From contig JAWKTT010000040.1 of NCBI GenBank assembly GCA_041398965.1, positions 1-38,797 on the forward strand: a DNA stretch of 38,797 bases. Direction: 5' to 3'. The position numbers were made by a program, and so were the translations under genes. The notes under the pieces are model-generated. The model saw only the letters and a list, made by a program, of their open reading frames with translations, had not been told where the DNA came from and did not search any database. Positions within the stretch are counted from its first letter, which is position 1. Each line of letters begins with the position of its first letter. The stretch is from JAWKTT01 sp041398965 (GTDB lineage Bacteria; Planctomycetota; Planctomycetia; Planctomycetales; Planctomycetaceae). This document shows positions 36,178-38,797 of this stretch, one piece after another.

Positions 36178-37152
36178 ATGTGGGAACGCCGTTCGTTTTT
36201 GGGAGCTGCCGGAAGTCTGCTGGCGGGGGGACTCACCAGTCTCTCGAGCATGGCGGACGACAAGACTCCGCCTGTCGTGGTCGAAGTGGCTGCCGATCAA
36301 GGAACCGTCGTTCCGACACGACGGCCCAACCGCATCGCGACGTCGACATATAGCTACTGGCGGTATCGAGCCGATTCGAAGCTGACGATCGAAGAATGCA
36401 TCGACCTCGCAGCCGATGCGGGTTTTGATGCGGTGGAAGTGCTGCACGTCCAGATGGGGGACGACTCGAATGCCGCGTTGCAGCGGATCAAACAGCGGGC
36501 GTTTCGTCGCGGCATCGACCTTTGCGGCATGTCGACGCATCAGTCTTTTGTGTTTCCCTCGAAAGAGGAACGACAGAAGAACATCGACCACACGATCCAT
36601 TGTATCGAAGTCGCCTATGCTCTGGGCATTCCGACGATTCGGGTTAACACCGGTCGTTGGGGGACGAGCAAAGACTTCAACGAACTGATGGCCAACAAAG
36701 GGATCGAACCCCGACTCGAAGGAGTCACCGACGACGAAGCGTTTGGCTGGGTGATTGATGGTCTTTCACAATGCCTGAAACGGGCGGAAGAATGCGGCGT
36801 TGTCCTGGGATTGGAGAATCACTGGGGACTGGGCCGGACTGCCGAAGGGGTGATCCGAGTCATCGACGCGGTCAAATCCCCCTGGCTGCGGGGGACTCTC
36901 GACACAGGGAACTTCCTTGAGCGACAGTACGAGCAATACGAGATGCTCGCTCCGTACGTGGTCTTTGTGCAGGCGAAGACCTACTTCGGCGGGGGGACGT
37001 GGTATACGCTCGATATCGACTACGACCGCGTCGCCCAGATGCTCCGGAAGGTGGGGTATCAAGGGTACATCTCGCTGGAATTCGAGGGGCAGGAGGATCA
37101 CCAGACCGCCATCCCGAAAAGCCTGGAAGTGCTACGTCGCGCTTTTTCGTGA
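36178..37152 (+). CDS. Tat-exported sugar phosphate isomerase/epimerase-like TIM-barrel protein
   Basis: This 324-aa protein begins MWERRSFLGAAGSLLAGG, a short twin-arginine signal. The barrel has STYSYWRY, AGFDAVEVLHVQMG, VVLGLENHWG (metal Glu), GTLDTGNF (Asp) and the final ISLEFEGQED (Glu), so the metal set of xylose-isomerase-like enzymes is kept. It starts 1 bp after the aminopeptidase stop, with GAAGGA at 7 nt. It is not a close copy of the TIM-barrel protein at 6676-7698. The export signal beside a cytosolic aminopeptidase is odd, so the link may be only positional. Substrate unknown. Confidence 0.87.
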   Translation: MWERRSFLGAAGSLLAGGLTSLSSMADDKTPPVVVEVAADQGTVVPTRRPNRIATSTYSYWRYRADSKLTIEECIDLAADAGFDAVEVLHVQMGDDSNAALQRIKQRAFRRGIDLCGMSTHQSFVFPSKEERQKNIDHTIHCIEVAYALGIPTIRVNTGRWGTSKDFNELMANKGIEPRLEGVTDDEAFGWVIDGLSQCLKRAEECGVVLGLENHWGLGRTAEGVIRVIDAVKSPWLRGTLDTGNFLERQYEQYEMLAPYVVFVQAKTYFGGGTWYTLDIDYDRVAQMLRKVGYQGYISLEFEGQEDHQTAIPKSLEVLRRAFS

Positions 37153-37266
37153 CAGGGGGAGTGTCAAGGTAACGAAACTGTCGGAATCGGCCCGAACCGA
37201 TCGAGGCGAGAAAGCGTCAGGATTTCGACAGGCTCAACTTGCGACGACCACAGGATTGATTACCAT

Positions 37267-37296
37267 GTGACGCTTCGCCGAGTCGAGTTGCATAAT
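37267..37296 (+). promoter_or_regulatory. Candidate promoter of tRNA-Leu
   Basis: GTGACG (37267-37272) and CATAAT (37291-37296) are 18 bp apart, with 4/6 and 5/6 matches to consensus. Transcription would start about 25 bases before the tRNA. Confidence 0.35.
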
Positions 37297-37328
37297 GTTG
37301 GTTTGGCGAAGGAGAGTAAGCAAAGTAC

Positions 37329-37413
37329 AGCCTCGTGGCGGAATTGGCAGACGCGCATGGTTGAGGGCCATGTTCCTGTAACGGGAGTGGGGGTTCGACT
37401 CCCCCCGAGGCTA
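37329..37413 (+). tRNA. tRNA-Leu(GAG)
   Basis: The acceptor stem AGCCTCG (37329-37335) pairs with CGAGGCT (37406-37412), and A37413 is the discriminator. The anticodon arm is CATGG-TTGAGGG-CCATG, giving anticodon GAG (Leu, CUC/CUU). A long variable arm (TCCTGTAACGGGA region) marks a class II tRNA. The T arm is GGGGG-TTCGACT-CCCCC. CCA is not encoded. Confidence 0.95.
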
Positions 37414-37418
37414 CTGAG

Positions 37419-37458
37419 AAACGGCGATCCAGACTCCGGTCCGGCTCGCCGTTTTTTT
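37419..37458 (+). terminator. Rho-independent terminator of tRNA-Leu
   Basis: AAACGGCG (37419-37426) and CGCCGTTT (37447-37454) pair over 8 bp, followed by a T run to 37458. It begins 6 nt after the tRNA. Confidence 0.85.
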
Positions 37459-37620
37459 GCGCTGTGAGAACCTTCCTCCGCGATTTTTTCACGTCAGCTC
37501 TTCTCCCTTCTCCTCTTTCCCTCGAATGGCATTCCCCGTTATCGTCTGTCGTTGATGCGGATTGACCCCCGAGACTGGCCTCGGGCGAACCACTCCATTC
37601 ACATGCCGATGATGGACTCT

Positions 37621-38797
37621 ATGAAGTCTTTGGACCAGAAAATCGCTGCCATTCATGCCGACCCGCACGGCTGTCGGGAATTCATTCTCGCAGATGCCAA
37701 GGATGCGGACATGGCGTTTGGCATCGGCGCGCCTGGGAAGTCCCCGGAGAGGCACGATGCCGAGGTCCGGTTCCGAACGCTCGCCGAATACCGCGAACAA
37801 ATGCGACTCATCGCCCGGCAGGGACTCGTCGACATCCTGCTGATGTCGGCCAGTACGGCCGAAGTGCTCGTCATGCAAGAGCGGATTTTCGATGGGAGCC
37901 ATATCACCCCGGCTGTGCGGGCAAACGATGCGACCGATGTCCATGCCATGCGTGGCAGTCGCATCCCCGAACAACCGGCTCGCCCCTTCCGAACGGCGAC
38001 CATCGATCATGCCCAGTGCGGACACCTCGACTGCGACCCCGACGAACGATCGCAAGGGGTTGATCTCGGGCTGTACTCGGTGACGTTCAACAACGATGTT
38101 GACCTCGATCGAGAAACACTCCTCGCTTACAACGAGTTCCGAGAAGAAGCCGAACGAAAGGGGTTTCGCCACTTTCTGGAAGTATTCAATCCGAATCAGC
38201 CGGGGGTCATCCGGAACGGCCGCATCGGAGAGTTTCTGGTTGATGCTGTGGCCAGAACCTTAGCGGGGGTCACATCAGCTGGTCGGCCGCTCTTCTTAAA
38301 GCTCGCCTATCCCGGCCCCGGTCCGTTGGAAGAACTGGTCGCCTATGACCCGCATCTCGTCGTCGGCATTCTCGGGGGGTCAGCCGGAACGACACGAGAC
38401 GCGTTTCAACTGCTGCACGATGCCCGCAAGTACGGGGCGAAGGTCGCCTTGTTCGGTCGAAAGATCAATCAGGCCGAGAACCAGTTGGCCTTCATCGAGT
38501 TTCTGCGACTCATTGCCGACGGTCTTCTTGATCCGGCGGAAGGGGTGCGGGCGTATCACGGTGTGCTGCAAAAGCTCGGGATCGCGCCCCATCGAACGTT
38601 AGAGGATGACTTGACCGTCACCACTCAGGGGATGAGCTACGCCGCTCCGCCAAGTCCATCACCGGTGTCGTCCGTTCCTGCTGTCTCGAACTCTACACCA
38701 CAGTCCGTTCGCCAGGTGTCCGCCTCGACGTCCGAACCGGCCCCCCGTTTCGCCGACATGTCCGCCGCCGAACGTCTCGCCTACCACCGCGACCGCC
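37621..38797 (+). CDS. Hypothetical TIM-barrel (class I aldolase-like) protein, 3' end cut by the window
   Basis: The frame is open from ATG 37621 to the right edge (392 codons). MKSLDQKIAAIHADPHGCRE and FILADAKDADMAFGIG read as a conserved planctomycete N-terminus, so I prefer this ATG over others at 37555-37612. The middle suggests an alpha/beta barrel: VDILLMSASTAEVL, FLKLAYPGPGPLEELVAYDP (the Lys is a candidate Schiff-base residue by analogy with DhnA-type aldolases) and VVGILGGSAGTTRDAFQLL, then KVALFGRKINQAENQ. A Ser/Pro-rich linker (~345-385) leads toward a C-terminal part beyond the edge. I cannot name a reaction. It lies after the tRNA terminator and is probably its own unit. Confidence 0.75.
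   Translation, partial: MKSLDQKIAAIHADPHGCREFILADAKDADMAFGIGAPGKSPERHDAEVRFRTLAEYREQMRLIARQGLVDILLMSASTAEVLVMQERIFDGSHITPAVRANDATDVHAMRGSRIPEQPARPFRTATIDHAQCGHLDCDPDERSQGVDLGLYSVTFNNDVDLDRETLLAYNEFREEAERKGFRHFLEVFNPNQPGVIRNGRIGEFLVDAVARTLAGVTSAGRPLFLKLAYPGPGPLEELVAYDPHLVVGILGGSAGTTRDAFQLLHDARKYGAKVALFGRKINQAENQLAFIEFLRLIADGLLDPAEGVRAYHGVLQKLGIAPHRTLEDDLTVTTQGMSYAAPPSPSPVSSVPAVSNSTPQSVRQVSASTSEPAPRFADMSAAERLAYHRDR

Noticed and set aside
34938..36263. Minus-strand frame of 441 codons
   Set aside because: It is antisense to the M29 aminopeptidase, which carries its full metal-ligand set.
37219..37492. Minus-strand frame over the tRNA
   Set aside because: It overlaps the tRNA-Leu and its terminator and has no protein-like features.

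Overview
The window looks like chromosomal DNA of a planctomycete (phylum Planctomycetota, probably order Planctomycetales). The evidence is a mosaic of gene types characteristic of that group: a large exported PVC-type dehydrogenase with HEAT repeats, Tat-exported Gfo/Idh/MocA oxidoreductases next to Tat-exported xylose-isomerase-like TIM-barrel proteins, a transmembrane Ser/Thr kinase with the planctomycete N-terminal extension, scattered single amino-acid biosynthesis genes rather than long operons, weak Shine-Dalgarno use, and many intergenic palindromic repeats. The genus cannot be told from the sequence alone.

Layout. 1-3014 (-): PVC-type dehydrogenase/HEAT protein, cut by the left edge. 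3395-4771 (+): FadL/OmpP1 outer-membrane protein. 4948-6390 (-): PhoD-like phosphatase. 6676-9050 (-): coupled pair of Gfo/Idh/MocA oxidoreductase and TIM-barrel isomerase. 9221-9655 (-): SlyD-like FKBP. 10092-11813 (+): Ser/Thr kinase. 11891-15469 (-): NhaP-like antiporter, NAD(P)-binding epimerase-like protein, DAHP synthase. 15854-17773 (+): exported duplicated beta-sandwich protein. 18169-19257 (-): SurA/PrsA-like foldase. 19258-21987: repeat-rich stretch with a four-times-frameshifted IS110 transposase. 21988-25112 (+): cytosolic Gfo/Idh oxidoreductase and an unrecognised 653-aa protein. 25706-27805 (+): argF and a galT-like gene. 27858-29531 (-): class IV aminotransferase and a small membrane protein. 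29821-31197 (+): hisD. 31595-31987 (+): DUF2780-like small protein with a clear terminator. 32239-33342 (+): serine hydrolase. 33385-34731 (-): beta-ketoacyl synthase. 35061-37152 (+): M29 aminopeptidase and TIM-barrel pair. 37329-37413: tRNA-Leu(GAG). 37621 to the right edge (+): TIM-barrel (aldolase-like) protein, cut.

How the genes fit together. Most of the window is housekeeping and exported carbohydrate or phosphate scavenging: oxidation of sugars in the periplasm (PVC dehydrogenase, Tat-exported oxidoreductase/isomerase pair), phosphate release (PhoD), outer-membrane uptake of hydrophobic compounds (FadL), protein folding (FKBP, SurA-like), and single steps of aromatic, arginine and histidine biosynthesis. 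No prophage, CRISPR array, secretion system or biosynthetic cluster is visible.

The least explained part is the repeat content. Two families of short nested-palindrome elements are present: family A at 4767, 6516 and 17920, and family B at 19452, 21355 and 25348. Family B has an inner stem whose sequence differs between copies while pairing is kept. A dense array of triloop hairpins lies at 21587-21786. One family B copy is cut off close to the IS110 remnant, and one family A copy starts in the fadL-like stop codon and provides a terminator-like hairpin. These repeats are the best candidates for something undescribed.
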